The notes: generated by a model from the sequence alone, not told the origin. Counted from the first letter of the stretch, positions 10,007 to 19,785 are shown. The stretch: DNA of 64,000 bases from an uncultured SAR116 cluster alpha proteobacterium (GCA_902619485.1 CACNEF010000001.1:372001-436000); one strand, 5' to 3'. Program-made: numbers and translations.

Positions 10007-10761
10007 ATGTAATAACGCCCTCTGCGAGTATGAAATTAAAACCCAATGACTTAAGTTTATTAGAGACAGAGTGTCTATTTGGTGAAACAGTGAAAATATT
10101 AAAAGAAGAAAAAAATTGGATTTATGGTAAATTACTAACTGACAATTATTTAGGATGGATTAATAAAAATTGTTTAAATTATTTAGATAAGCCAACTCAT
10201 CGTGTTTTATCTACAAGAAGTTATATCTTTAATGAAAAAAATGTTAAGTCTAACTATGTCAATTATTTGCCATTAGGATCTAAATTAAAAGTTATAAATA
10301 TAGACGTGGAATGGGCGGAAATAAAACTTTCAAGTAAACATGAATTTAATACTGGATATGTGCCAGTTAAGCACATTGTTGATATTAATAATAAAGTTGA
10401 AGATTGGGTAAGTATTGCTGAGGAATTGATTGGTATCCCATATAAATGGGGGGGAAGAGATACAATTGGAATAGATTGTTCTGCATTAGTTCAGTTGTCA
10501 TATGAGACTTATGGGTATTGCATACCTAGAAATACAAATGAACAAATTAAAATTGATAGAGAAGTAGTCTTAGATTTAAATGAATTAGTAAGAGGTTGTG
10601 TTATATATTGGAATGGACACGTTGGTATTATGGTTGATAGAGAAAATTGTTTGCACGCTAACGCTTTTCATATGAAAACTGTTGTAGAACCATTATCAAA
10701 TATTTTAGCAAGAATGGGTGGAAAAGATAGAATTATTAAAATGATGAATTTTAATAATTAA
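10003..10761 (+). CDS. SH3-domain NlpC/P60 (C40) family peptidase, YkfC-like architecture
   Basis: C-terminal IPYKWGGRDTIGIDCSALVQLSYETYG...RGCVIYWNGHVGIMV catalytic Cys/His motifs; two N-terminal SH3-like segments; ATG overlaps upstream stop (ATGA). Confidence 0.88.
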   Translation: MNVITPSASMKLKPNDLSLLETECLFGETVKILKEEKNWIYGKLLTDNYLGWINKNCLNYLDKPTHRVLSTRSYIFNEKNVKSNYVNYLPLGSKLKVINIDVEWAEIKLSSKHEFNTGYVPVKHIVDINNKVEDWVSIAEELIGIPYKWGGRDTIGIDCSALVQLSYETYGYCIPRNTNEQIKIDREVVLDLNELVRGCVIYWNGHVGIMVDRENCLHANAFHMKTVVEPLSNILARMGGKDRIIKMMNFNN

Positions 10762-10779
10762 TCTTATCTGATGAATGAG

Positions 10780-11850
10780 TCATAGCTGTTGTTTTAAATA
10801 ATTTCGGATTTTGTAATAAATAATTTCATACGTTATTACAAAAACAAAAATTCCCAAAATAACTATTTTTTCAAAATTATAAAAATTTATCAAATAAACA
10901 ACATTTATAACATTAAAAAAGATTATTTGTGAGGATGTTATGCAGTTGATGCTTTTATGATCATGTTTTAATTTAGAGAGATTATATTTGTAAAGTAAGC
11001 TATGAAGATGCCCAGCGTCTGGTCTAAAAATACTCTTTTTATGTATTAGTCGTCTGCAAATAGATCTAAATAGTTCATATGTTGGGTAAATTAAAATTTG
11101 AACTATAACAAATGGTGATAAATTTGGGTTTTTGTTAACAAGTATCAATACTAATAACGATGCAATAAGCCCAATTAGGTAAGCTCCCGAGTCACCAATA
11201 AAAATTTTTCCCCCAGGAAAATTAAAAATCAAAACTCCCAATAAAATAGAAATAAAGAAAATAGCAAAATAAAAATTTTCTAAATCACCAACTTTATAAG
11301 AAATTATACTAACTGAACCTAGTATTATTATTCCAGTAAAAAGACTTAATCCATTTAAACCATCTATAATATTAAACGATTGAGTTAAATAAACTATACA
11401 TAAAACAGTAAAAAAAAATGCAAAAAATTTGTTGTTAAAAAGACTTTGAATTTCAATTATCCCAATATTTTTAATACATAACTCAAAAATAGAAATTAAT
11501 AATATAGAACTTAAAATGGAACCAAATATTCTTAGTATAGGTGTAACTGTTTGGGTTATATCTTCCCAAAACCCTAATACGAATATAGGAATTGAAATTA
11601 ACAAGCATAATAAAATTAGGTCTTTTTCTATATCTGAATATAAATAGTGGATGAATGACATTATAGTTATAGTTGTGATAATAGACAAACCTCCCAATCT
11701 AGATATGTTATCGTCATGGATTTTTTGAGGTCCCATAGGTTTTTTTATATAATTGTCAAATTTTAAATGTAAAATTTTAATATTAAAATATGATGAAAAG
11801 GCTGAAATAAAAAAGGGTAATAATGCGTATATTAAGTAATTATTAGACAT
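10780..11850 (-). CDS. MraY/WecA-like undecaprenyl-phosphate sugar-1-phosphate transferase
   Basis: Polytopic protein with GPQKIHDDNISRLGGLSI, SFNIIDGLNGLSL, GKIFIGDSGAYLIG, RPDAGHLHSLLYK motifs. Confidence 0.88.
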   Translation of the reverse strand: MSNNYLIYALLPFFISAFSSYFNIKILHLKFDNYIKKPMGPQKIHDDNISRLGGLSIITTITIMSFIHYLYSDIEKDLILLCLLISIPIFVLGFWEDITQTVTPILRIFGSILSSILLISIFELCIKNIGIIEIQSLFNNKFFAFFFTVLCIVYLTQSFNIIDGLNGLSLFTGIIILGSVSIISYKVGDLENFYFAIFFISILLGVLIFNFPGGKIFIGDSGAYLIGLIASLLVLILVNKNPNLSPFVIVQILIYPTYELFRSICRRLIHKKSIFRPDAGHLHSLLYKYNLSKLKHDHKSINCITSSQIIFFNVINVVYLINFYNFEKIVILGIFVFVITYEIIYYKIRNYLKQQL

Positions 11851-11929
11851 GATTTATATTGTAATTATGTTTATTGTATCTTTGTTCATTAATTCAAACA
11901 ATTTATTTGTAAATTAAAAAATATTAATT

Positions 11930-12952
11930 TTAAACATTTATCTTATAATATTTTTTATACCAATCCACAAATTCTAATATTCCAGTCTGTATATTCTTCT
12001 TAGGAATAAATCCTGTTAATTCATATAGTAGATCAACATTACTATAAGTTTCTTTTACTTCTCCATCTTGCATTTTAATGAATTTTTTCTTGGCTTTAAT
12101 CTGAAGAGCATTTTCTATATAATGTATATAATCCATTATATTATATGGTGTAGAACTACCTATATTTACTACTCTGTATGGAGCGGTATCCGAAATACTA
12201 TCTAATTTAAATTTAATTTTTCTGTTCTCTGGACTTAATGGTACAATATCAATTAGCAAGCTAACAGCTTTTACTAAATCTTCGACGTTGGTGAAGTCTC
12301 TTTTCATTTTACCATAATTATGGATATCAATCGGAAATCCTGATAAAATATTATGTGTGAATTTAAATAAGGCCATATCTGGTCTACCCCAAGTACCATA
12401 TACAGTAAAAAATCTAAAAACTGTTATGGGTATTTTAAATAAATGTGAATAAGAATGTGCAATAACCTCATTGGACTTCTTTGTTGCGGCATAAAAGGAA
12501 ATTGGTGTGTCACTTTTTTGATTTTCATTGAATGGTTTTTTTTTATTATTACCATAGACCGAGGAAGTAGAAGCAAACAGCAAATGATCCGGGGGATATT
12601 TTTTAGCACATTCTAATATATTAAATGTCCCTATTAAGTTTGACTGAACATAAGATTGTGGATTCTCAATAGAATATCTAACCCCTGGTTGAGCTGCAAA
12701 ATGTATAATTATATTTGGTCTATGAACTGCGTATAACTCATCAAGCATAGCTTCGTCTTCCAGAAAGCCAGTATATGCATGAAAGTTTTTATTTTTTTTT
12801 AAAATTTTATGCCTATCCATTTTTAATTTTGGATCATAATATTTTGTAATTGCGTCTAATCCAATAACTTTCCAATTTTTAGATAATAAAAAATTTGCCA
12901 TGTGAAATCCTATGAATCCCGCTGATCCTGTTATAAGAGCAATTTTTTTAAT
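11930..12952 (-). CDS. NAD-dependent epimerase/dehydratase (UDP-glucuronate 4-epimerase-like), probable ATT start at 12952
   Basis: Tracked ORF (12901) starts after the Rossmann motif; upstream in-frame DNA encodes IKKIALITGSAGFIGFHMANFLL. No ATG/GTG/TTG between in-frame stop (12956-12958) and the motif; AAAGGA 8 nt before ATT. Confidence 0.85.
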   Translation of the reverse strand: MKKIALITGSAGFIGFHMANFLLSKNWKVIGLDAITKYYDPKLKMDRHKILKKNKNFHAYTGFLEDEAMLDELYAVHRPNIIIHFAAQPGVRYSIENPQSYVQSNLIGTFNILECAKKYPPDHLLFASTSSVYGNNKKKPFNENQKSDTPISFYAATKKSNEVIAHSYSHLFKIPITVFRFFTVYGTWGRPDMALFKFTHNILSGFPIDIHNYGKMKRDFTNVEDLVKAVSLLIDIVPLSPENRKIKFKLDSISDTAPYRVVNIGSSTPYNIMDYIHYIENALQIKAKKKFIKMQDGEVKETYSNVDLLYELTGFIPKKNIQTGILEFVDWYKKYYKINV

Positions 12953-13022
12953 TTTTTAAATCCTTTCATTTGTTTGAGTTTGGTCTTATCTTGATATTTG
13001 GATAAATTCATTTTTATTTATT

Positions 13023-13766
13023 TCAAAGAATTTTGTTAATAAAGGCTTTTCTTAGTCTTAACTTTTGATTAGTAGGTATCATTTCATTCATAAAACCATT
13101 TTTGACTCTACCAAACTTCACCATCACCAAAGATGAAATGATGTTTAAACAAATTTTTTGAGCTGTGCCAGCTTTTAAACGTGTTGAACCAGCTATAACT
13201 TCTTCTTTAGTGTCAAGTATAATGTTAACTTTGCCAAATTCTAAAATTTTACCATGAGGATTATTACTAATTGCAACGGTTAATGAATTTTTACTTTTTG
13301 CTTCTTCTAGAACTTTACATGTAAATGGTGTATTACCGCTAGCTGCTAAACCAATGACAATATCATCCGAATTAATAAACTTTTTTTTCACAACTTCTGC
13401 AGCTTCTAAAATATCATCTTCTGCATTTTCAACTGCTTTTAAAATTGCTTTATTACCTCCAGCTATAATAAAATCTAATCGCTTCTTTGGCCAATTAAAC
13501 GTAGGGTAAAGTTCTACACCATCTTGTATACCTATCCTACCAGATGTTCCAGCACCAACATAAATTAATCTTCCTTTTATATTTAATTTTAAATGATTGT
13601 AAATTTCTTCTATTGCAACATTTATAGAAGGTAGAGCTTCTTCAACAGTCTTTACAGCTTCTTTTTGTTCTGAAGCCATTAGTTGAGTTGCAGTAAAGAT
13701 GTCTAATTTATCAATTGGATCACTTTTTGAATATAAAATTTCAGTTTTTGATATAGTGTGTTTCAT
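13023..13766 (-). CDS. murQ: N-acetylmuramic acid 6-phosphate etherase, C-terminally short (247 aa)
   Basis: YVGAGTSGRIGIQDGVELYPTF, GLAASGNTPFT, AGSTRLKAGTAQKICLNIISS, MIPTNQKLRLR motifs. Confidence 0.93.
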   Translation of the reverse strand: MKHTISKTEILYSKSDPIDKLDIFTATQLMASEQKEAVKTVEEALPSINVAIEEIYNHLKLNIKGRLIYVGAGTSGRIGIQDGVELYPTFNWPKKRLDFIIAGGNKAILKAVENAEDDILEAAEVVKKKFINSDDIVIGLAASGNTPFTCKVLEEAKSKNSLTVAISNNPHGKILEFGKVNIILDTKEEVIAGSTRLKAGTAQKICLNIISSLVMVKFGRVKNGFMNEMIPTNQKLRLRKAFINKIL

Positions 13767-13813
13767 GATGAGACTTTATATAATATTTTTAATTTTAAAA
13801 AGGAATATTTAAT

Positions 13814-14905
13814 TTGAAGTATGACTACATAAATATCATTGGTCTAATGTCTGGCACAAGTATGGATGGGATAGACATTTCTTTGGTTAGAACAAATGGT
13901 TTGGATTTAATAAGATTAAATAAAAATTTCTTTCACGAATATAGTTTTACTGCCAAAAAAAAGTTAATTAATATTTTGAAGGAAGACATAAACACGAATA
14001 TGAAAAGAAAAAAATATCTAGATGAGTTTGTAACAAATGAACACTATTTGGCTCTAAAAGATTTGGATATATTAGCAGACTGTGACTTAATTGGTTTTCA
14101 TGGTCAGACAATCTACCATAATCCAATAAACAAAACCTCTATTCAATTAGGTGATCCAATTAAATTAGCAACACTACTCAACAAAGATGTTGTATTTGGG
14201 TTTAGATCAAATGATCTTTCAAAAGGAGGTCAAGGAGCTCCTTTAGCACCAATTTACCATAAATATATAATTCAAAGTCTTGATTTAGGATTACCATCCT
14301 GCATTGTAAATATAGGAGGTGTTTCTAATTTAACTTATTGGGATGGGGAGAATTTAATTGGATACGACACTGGACCTGGAAATGTTCTTATAGATGATTA
14401 TTCATTAAATAAATTTAATAAAAATTATGATAAAGATGGTTTAATTGCTTCTAAAGGTTCTCCAATTAAAGACGAGGTAGAAAAATTTTTAGAATCTGAT
14501 TACTTTAAAATGTCACCTCCAAAATCTCTCGACAAATTATCATTTATTATTCCTTATAAAAAGTTAATAAAAAAACAGTATTCTATTTATGATATTATGG
14601 CAACTTTAGTCGAATTTACTACAGAGTCTATTGCAATCAGTGTAAAGAAATTACCAAAAAAAGTTAATAATATCATTATTACAGGTGGTGGATATAAAAA
14701 TATTTATTTAATGAGCCGTCTAAAAAAAAGATTAAAATTAAATTTTTTAAATGAGAGGCAATTAGGTATAAATTTTGACTATTTAGAAGCTGAACTTATA
14801 GCTTATTTGTCAGGTAGATCCGTTAATAATATTCCAATCACATTCCCTTCAACAACTGGTGTATCAGAACCTACCTCGGGAGGAACTCTTTATCAACCTT
14901 TATAA
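13814..14905 (+). CDS. anmK: Anhydro-N-acetylmuramic acid kinase
   Basis: GLMSGTSMDGIDISLVRT, IGFHGQTIYHNP, NIGGVSNLTYW, GYDTGPGNVLIDDY, ITGGGYKN motifs; TTG start. Confidence 0.95.
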   Translation: MKYDYINIIGLMSGTSMDGIDISLVRTNGLDLIRLNKNFFHEYSFTAKKKLINILKEDINTNMKRKKYLDEFVTNEHYLALKDLDILADCDLIGFHGQTIYHNPINKTSIQLGDPIKLATLLNKDVVFGFRSNDLSKGGQGAPLAPIYHKYIIQSLDLGLPSCIVNIGGVSNLTYWDGENLIGYDTGPGNVLIDDYSLNKFNKNYDKDGLIASKGSPIKDEVEKFLESDYFKMSPPKSLDKLSFIIPYKKLIKKQYSIYDIMATLVEFTTESIAISVKKLPKKVNNIIITGGGYKNIYLMSRLKKRLKLNFLNERQLGINFDYLEAELIAYLSGRSVNNIPITFPSTTGVSEPTSGGTLYQPL

Positions 14906-15589
14906 GAAACCATGTTTATTATCAATACTAAAAGGTCTTAATTTAAGTGATGTTGGCAAAAGTACCCTTATATCTGAAAAAGGAAATGATGGGATGAAAG
15001 AATAAGCTTCTGCATATGTACCTTTTGGGGCGTTGCATTGAGCAGCCCTATAGCTATTCATTAATTTAAACAAGTCAACAAATCTTGTAGGATTTTGGCT
15101 TTTATGTTTTAAAACTGCCTCCCGCTTTAACGAGAAATAATCGGTTATGTCAAAGTAAAAATTAGGATTAAAGTTAATTCCCATTAGGGTGTCACAATAT
15201 AATATTGGTACATAATGACTAACAGCTCTACTTATTAACAAAGATAAAGATCGATGATCAGAGTGATAATCATTTTGGGAGTGCGTGATAATTAAATCTG
15301 GCATTATTTTCAAAATATTTTTCTTAATAATTTTTCCATGTCGTGAATCTTCTCCTAACTCACTATCAGGTATATTTAAAAACGTGGGTTTTGAAATTTT
15401 TTTTAAACCTGCAATAGCTTCTATCTCTCTTCTTTTGGACAATAATTTATTATCTATAGAACCACCTTTAGAACCATCCGTAGCGATCATTGTAAAAACT
15501 TTGTTGCCTTCCTTTTTATAAATAGATATTAAACCATACATAAAAATCTCTATATCGTCAGGATGAGCGCCAAAAGCTAAAATTTTCAT
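14900..15589 (-). CDS. PIG-L family deacetylase (LmbE-like)
   Basis: ILAFGAHPDDIEIFMYG, ATDGSKGG, RRREIEAIAG-like, THSQNDYHSDHRSLS zinc-binding motifs. Confidence 0.9.
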   Translation of the reverse strand: MKILAFGAHPDDIEIFMYGLISIYKKEGNKVFTMIATDGSKGGSIDNKLLSKRREIEAIAGLKKISKPTFLNIPDSELGEDSRHGKIIKKNILKIMPDLIITHSQNDYHSDHRSLSLLISRAVSHYVPILYCDTLMGINFNPNFYFDITDYFSLKREAVLKHKSQNPTRFVDLFKLMNSYRAAQCNAPKGTYAEAYSFIPSFPFSDIRVLLPTSLKLRPFSIDNKHGFL

Positions 15590-15654
15590 TATATTTTTCT
15601 CCTAATTTCGATATTATAATATCCTAATTATTATTAAAGATATCAAATGAAAAA

Positions 15655-16803
15655 ATGGATAAAAAAAGTATCAGAGGCTATATAGAGGGTTATTATGGAA
15701 GGCTTCTGTCATGGGAGCATAGAGAACTTATAGTTAAGTCTCTATATAAAAATAATATGAATACTTATTTTTATGCTCCAAAAGAGGACATAAAGCATAG
15801 ATTATGTTGGAAGCAAAATTATAGCAAAAGTTGGCGTTTAAATTTTCGAAAATTTACAGACATTAGTAAAAAATATAAAATTAATATTATTGCAGGAATT
15901 GCACCTGGGTTAGACTTTAATTTCAAACAACTTAATGAAAAATCAAAAAAAATTAAAAAATCAGATTTTGAATTTCTTTTAGGTAAAGCTAAGAAATTAC
16001 TTAATGATGGTGCGACGTCAATCGCATTGTTGTTAGATGATATTCCACCTGATTTTAAAAATAAATTTGGGGTTGATGTGTCCGAAGGAACATATCATGC
16101 TATTTTGGCGAATAAGCTTTCAAAAGAATTAGGACAAAATATCTTTTTTGTACCTAGAATATACGCTGATGAATTAATTCAAGATGAACCTTTATATTTA
16201 AAAGACTTAAGTAAGAGATTGGATCCAAAAATAATTATGTTCTATTGTGGTAAAAATGTTGTTTCTAAAAATTTATCAAATTATAAACTGATAAAAAAAA
16301 CATTACAAAATAGGATAGTCTTTTGGGATAATTACTATTCAAATGACTATTGTCCCAGACGAATCTTTATAGGACCTTACTTTGGAAGACAGAATATTAA
16401 TGATATAATGATTAATCCTACAGGTTTAGTAGAAACGGATCTTTTGATTTTAGACATTTGCGCCAATAATTTTAGGGGTAAGAACAACATAAAAGAATGG
16501 TTAAATGTTTTGAACATGCATGGTGTTCCAAAACAATTCATAAAAATAAAAAAATTTTTTTTAAGACCAGATTTTGGCTATAACCCCCCAAACCCAAAAG
16601 TAAAAATTAATGATAAAGATTTTAAATCACTTGATTTTCTTTTATGGAAATGGAAAGGAAAATTATCAAGAGAATGGTATCCTTTTATTTTTGGGCTGAA
16701 GCAAGATTTACAAATTAATCAAAAACTTTTAACCTCAGAGCGAAAAATTAAAACTCAAACCACACCTTTATCTGAATTTTTATTAAAAGGAGAATTGGAA
16801 TGA
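15655..16803 (+). CDS. Beta-N-acetylglucosaminidase domain protein (GH84-type)
   Basis: RGYIEGYYGRLLSWEHRE, NTYFYAPKEDIKHRLCW, IIAGIAPGLDF, IALLLDDIPPDF (paired catalytic Asp retained) as in GH84/O-GlcNAcase-type enzymes. Confidence 0.85.
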   Translation: MDKKSIRGYIEGYYGRLLSWEHRELIVKSLYKNNMNTYFYAPKEDIKHRLCWKQNYSKSWRLNFRKFTDISKKYKINIIAGIAPGLDFNFKQLNEKSKKIKKSDFEFLLGKAKKLLNDGATSIALLLDDIPPDFKNKFGVDVSEGTYHAILANKLSKELGQNIFFVPRIYADELIQDEPLYLKDLSKRLDPKIIMFYCGKNVVSKNLSNYKLIKKTLQNRIVFWDNYYSNDYCPRRIFIGPYFGRQNINDIMINPTGLVETDLLILDICANNFRGKNNIKEWLNVLNMHGVPKQFIKIKKFFLRPDFGYNPPNPKVKINDKDFKSLDFLLWKWKGKLSREWYPFIFGLKQDLQINQKLLTSERKIKTQTTPLSEFLLKGELE

Positions 16804-17672
16804 CAAAAATCGGTTTTATTGGCCTAGGTAATATGGGAGCTAAAATGACAATGAACCTTCTTAAAGCTAATTATGAGGTTATTGGTTACGATATAAATAA
16901 AGAGTTTGTGAAAAATCTGTTGCCGCAAGGCATTAAGCAAGCCGATAATTTAAGTGATATTTCAGAAGACACAGATATTGTTATTACAATGTTACCTAAT
17001 GGTGACATTGTAGAGGAAATTTATGATAATATAATTGACAAGTTTAAGCCTGGTACTCTATTTGTGGACTGCTCGACCATTGAAGTAAATAAAGCTAAAC
17101 AACTTCACAAGAAATGTGAAAATAAAAAACTCTTATCACTTGATGCTCCAGTTTCTGGGGGTGTTGGTGGCGCTGAACAGGCAACATTAACTTTTATGGT
17201 AGGTGGAACGGAAAATGCTTATAAAACAATGCTACCCTTGTTTGAAATAATGGGAAAAAAATCATTATTATGTGGCTCCTTCGGTTCAGGACAAGCAACA
17301 AAAGCATGTAATAATATGTTGTTAGCAACTACTATGATAGGTGTAGGAGAAGCTTTTTCTTTAGGACAGAATTTAGGTTTGGATCAAGAAAAATTATTTG
17401 AAATATTGTCAACCTCAACCGGCTCTTGTTGGGCTATAAATAGCTATTGCCCAATAAAAGGTGTTGGTCCAACAAGTCCAGCAGACAATGATTTTAGACC
17501 TGGTTTTTCAGCAGATCTGATGCTAAAAGATCTTACGATAGCTCTAAAAGCTATTGAAACTACAAATACATCAGCACCATTTGGTAAAAATTCACAAGAA
17601 AACTTTAAAAAAATGGTTAATGAAAATCAAGGATCCCTGGACTTTTCAGCTATTACAAAATTTAATAAATAA
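16800..17672 (+). CDS. NAD(P)-dependent oxidoreductase, 3-hydroxyisobutyrate dehydrogenase family
   Basis: IGFIGLGNMGAKM, FVDCSTIEV, DAPVSGGVGGAEQATLTFMVGG; ATGA overlap with GH84 gene. Confidence 0.92.
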   Translation: MTKIGFIGLGNMGAKMTMNLLKANYEVIGYDINKEFVKNLLPQGIKQADNLSDISEDTDIVITMLPNGDIVEEIYDNIIDKFKPGTLFVDCSTIEVNKAKQLHKKCENKKLLSLDAPVSGGVGGAEQATLTFMVGGTENAYKTMLPLFEIMGKKSLLCGSFGSGQATKACNNMLLATTMIGVGEAFSLGQNLGLDQEKLFEILSTSTGSCWAINSYCPIKGVGPTSPADNDFRPGFSADLMLKDLTIALKAIETTNTSAPFGKNSQENFKKMVNENQGSLDFSAITKFNK

Positions 17673-17703
17673 AGCTATTTTAAGTATTTTTACATAATAT
17701 TTG

Positions 17704-19710
17704 TTAAATTAATAATGGTGCTATAACTAAGCTAACAATGGCCATAACATTAATCAAAATGTTCATTGATGGCCCTGATGTATCTTTTAATGGATCACCA
17801 ACTGTGTCACCTACAACTGCGGCTTTGTGAACTTCTGATCCTTTGCCACCAAAGTTTCCTTTTTCTACAAACTTTTTAGCATTATCCCAAGCTCCGCCTG
17901 CATTTGACATCATTAGCGCCATCATTACACAACATATAAGAGCACCACCTAACATTCCACCAAGTGCTTTTGGGCCTAATGAAAAACCAATAATTACTGG
18001 AGACAAAACAGCTAAAGCTCCGGGTGCTATCATCTTTCTTAGAGCAGCTCTAGTTGCAATATCTACACACCTTGCAGTGTCTGGTTTTGCTTTACCCTCC
18101 AACAAACCAGGAATTTCTTTAAACTGTCTTCTTATTTCTTTGATCATATCAAAAGCGGCATCACCTACTGCAGTCATTGTCATAGAACTAACTAAAAATG
18201 GGAAAATACCTCCTAAAAACATACCACATAAAACTAAGGGATCATTTATAGCCAAAACAAAACTTTCATCAGAAATTGATATTTTTTCTATATATGCGCT
18301 TATCAGGGCCAACGCAGCTAATGCAGCAGCACTTATTGCAAAACCCTTACCAATAGCTGCAGTGGTATTTCCAACTTCATCTAGTGAGTCTGTAATTTCT
18401 CTGGTTTCTTTCCCCATCTCAGACATTTCTGCAATACCTCCAGCATTATCAGCAACCGGTCCATAAGCATCTATTGCCATAGTAATACCAACTGTACTTA
18501 ACATTCCAACCGCAGCTATGCCTACACCATAGAGACCAGCGTATATATTTGATATAAATATTATAGATACAATTGTTAAAACTGGTATTGCAACAGATTG
18601 CATACCTGTTGCCAATCCGGATATTAAAACAGTAGCAGAACCAGTTTCTCCATCTTTAGCAATTTTTTTAACAGGAGTCCCACCAGTATAATATTCAGTA
18701 ATTAATCCAACAACTATTCCTCCAACTGATCCTACTAGCACAGCTACCCAAACACCAACAGCAACATTCATTAAATCAACCAAAAAGTAAGACAATACTA
18801 CAAATAGTATTGCTGATCCTATCGTACCATATCTAAGAGCTGTTTCTGCACTTTTTGAAGAAAAAACCTTCACAGTTAGTATTCCTAACACAGAACATAC
18901 AATACCCAAAGAGGCTAGGGCTAAAGGCATAAATTGAAGAAGGTATTGGTTTCCACCTAATGAGTTAACGGTAGCACTTGTCATTGAAGAAGCCAAGGCT
19001 ATACAAGCAATCATAGACCCACAATATGATTCAAATATATCAGAACCCATTCCAGCGACATCTCCTACATTGTCTCCTACATTATCAGCGATAACCCCAG
19101 GGTTTCTAGGATCATCTTCAGGGATCCCAGCTTCTACTTTACCCACTAAGTCAGCACCAACATCTGCACTCTTGGTAAATATTCCGCCACCTACTCTAGA
19201 AAACAAAGCAACAGATGAAGCTCCCATCGCAAAACCTTCAATTGCATGTATTGTTTTAATATCGCCTGCAAAATAATGAAATAAAATTCCAACACCAAAC
19301 AATCCCATTGCAGCAACTGTTAGTCCCATAATTGAGCCACCAAAAAATGCAATGTTTAAGGCTTCAGAGGCTCCTTTTTCTTTAGCAGCGACAGCAGTTC
19401 TGACATTTGCTTTAGTTGCTGAATACATACCTATAAAACCTGCCGTCCCTGAACACAAAGCTCCTAGTAAAAATGATATAGCAGTTTGCCAGCCGAGAGA
19501 AAAATACAAAGCTAGAATGCAAACCAAACAAAAAATACCTAATCTCTTATATTCTGCGGACATGAAAACCATTGCACCCAGATGTATTTCATCTCCAATT
19601 TCTTTTACACGACCTTCACCTTCGGATGAAGACCTCACTTTCAAATAAACTAAATAAGCTGATAAAAGTCCAAGAAGACCAAGAATAACTGATACTAATG
19701 AATATGGCAT
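17704..19710 (-). CDS. hppA: Membrane-bound ion-translocating pyrophosphatase, K+-dependent subtype by motif
   Basis: [75 protein letters not shown] at 19710 (track starts at TTG 19716). Confidence 0.96.
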   Translation of the reverse strand: MPYSLVSVILGLLGLLSAYLVYLKVRSSSEGEGRVKEIGDEIHLGAMVFMSAEYKRLGIFCLVCILALYFSLGWQTAISFLLGALCSGTAGFIGMYSATKANVRTAVAAKEKGASEALNIAFFGGSIMGLTVAAMGLFGVGILFHYFAGDIKTIHAIEGFAMGASSVALFSRVGGGIFTKSADVGADLVGKVEAGIPEDDPRNPGVIADNVGDNVGDVAGMGSDIFESYCGSMIACIALASSMTSATVNSLGGNQYLLQFMPLALASLGIVCSVLGILTVKVFSSKSAETALRYGTIGSAILFVVLSYFLVDLMNVAVGVWVAVLVGSVGGIVVGLITEYYTGGTPVKKIAKDGETGSATVLISGLATGMQSVAIPVLTIVSIIFISNIYAGLYGVGIAAVGMLSTVGITMAIDAYGPVADNAGGIAEMSEMGKETREITDSLDEVGNTTAAIGKGFAISAAALAALALISAYIEKISISDESFVLAINDPLVLCGMFLGGIFPFLVSSMTMTAVGDAAFDMIKEIRRQFKEIPGLLEGKAKPDTARCVDIATRAALRKMIAPGALAVLSPVIIGFSLGPKALGGMLGGALICCVMMALMMSNAGGAWDNAKKFVEKGNFGGKGSEVHKAAVVGDTVGDPLKDTSGPSMNILINVMAIVSLVIAPLLI

Positions 19711-19785
19711 TTCCAAACCCTAATTTATTAAAAAATTACTTTTAATTCGATTAATTAAATCTGTAAAGTTTTATATTTTTATACG

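Noticed and set aside
12901-12901. ATG at 12901 as the real start of the epimerase
   Set aside because: Would remove the conserved ITGSAGFIGFH NAD-binding motif that is intact in the same frame just upstream.
10780-12952. Frameshift interpretation for the WecA-like gene next to the epimerase
   Set aside because: The WecA-like gene is intact with all catalytic motifs; only the epimerase start is anomalous.
17843-18466. 207-aa ORF antisense to hppA
   Set aside because: Composition is a by-product of the hppA codon pattern on the opposite strand; hppA is unambiguous and no RBS or family motif is seen.
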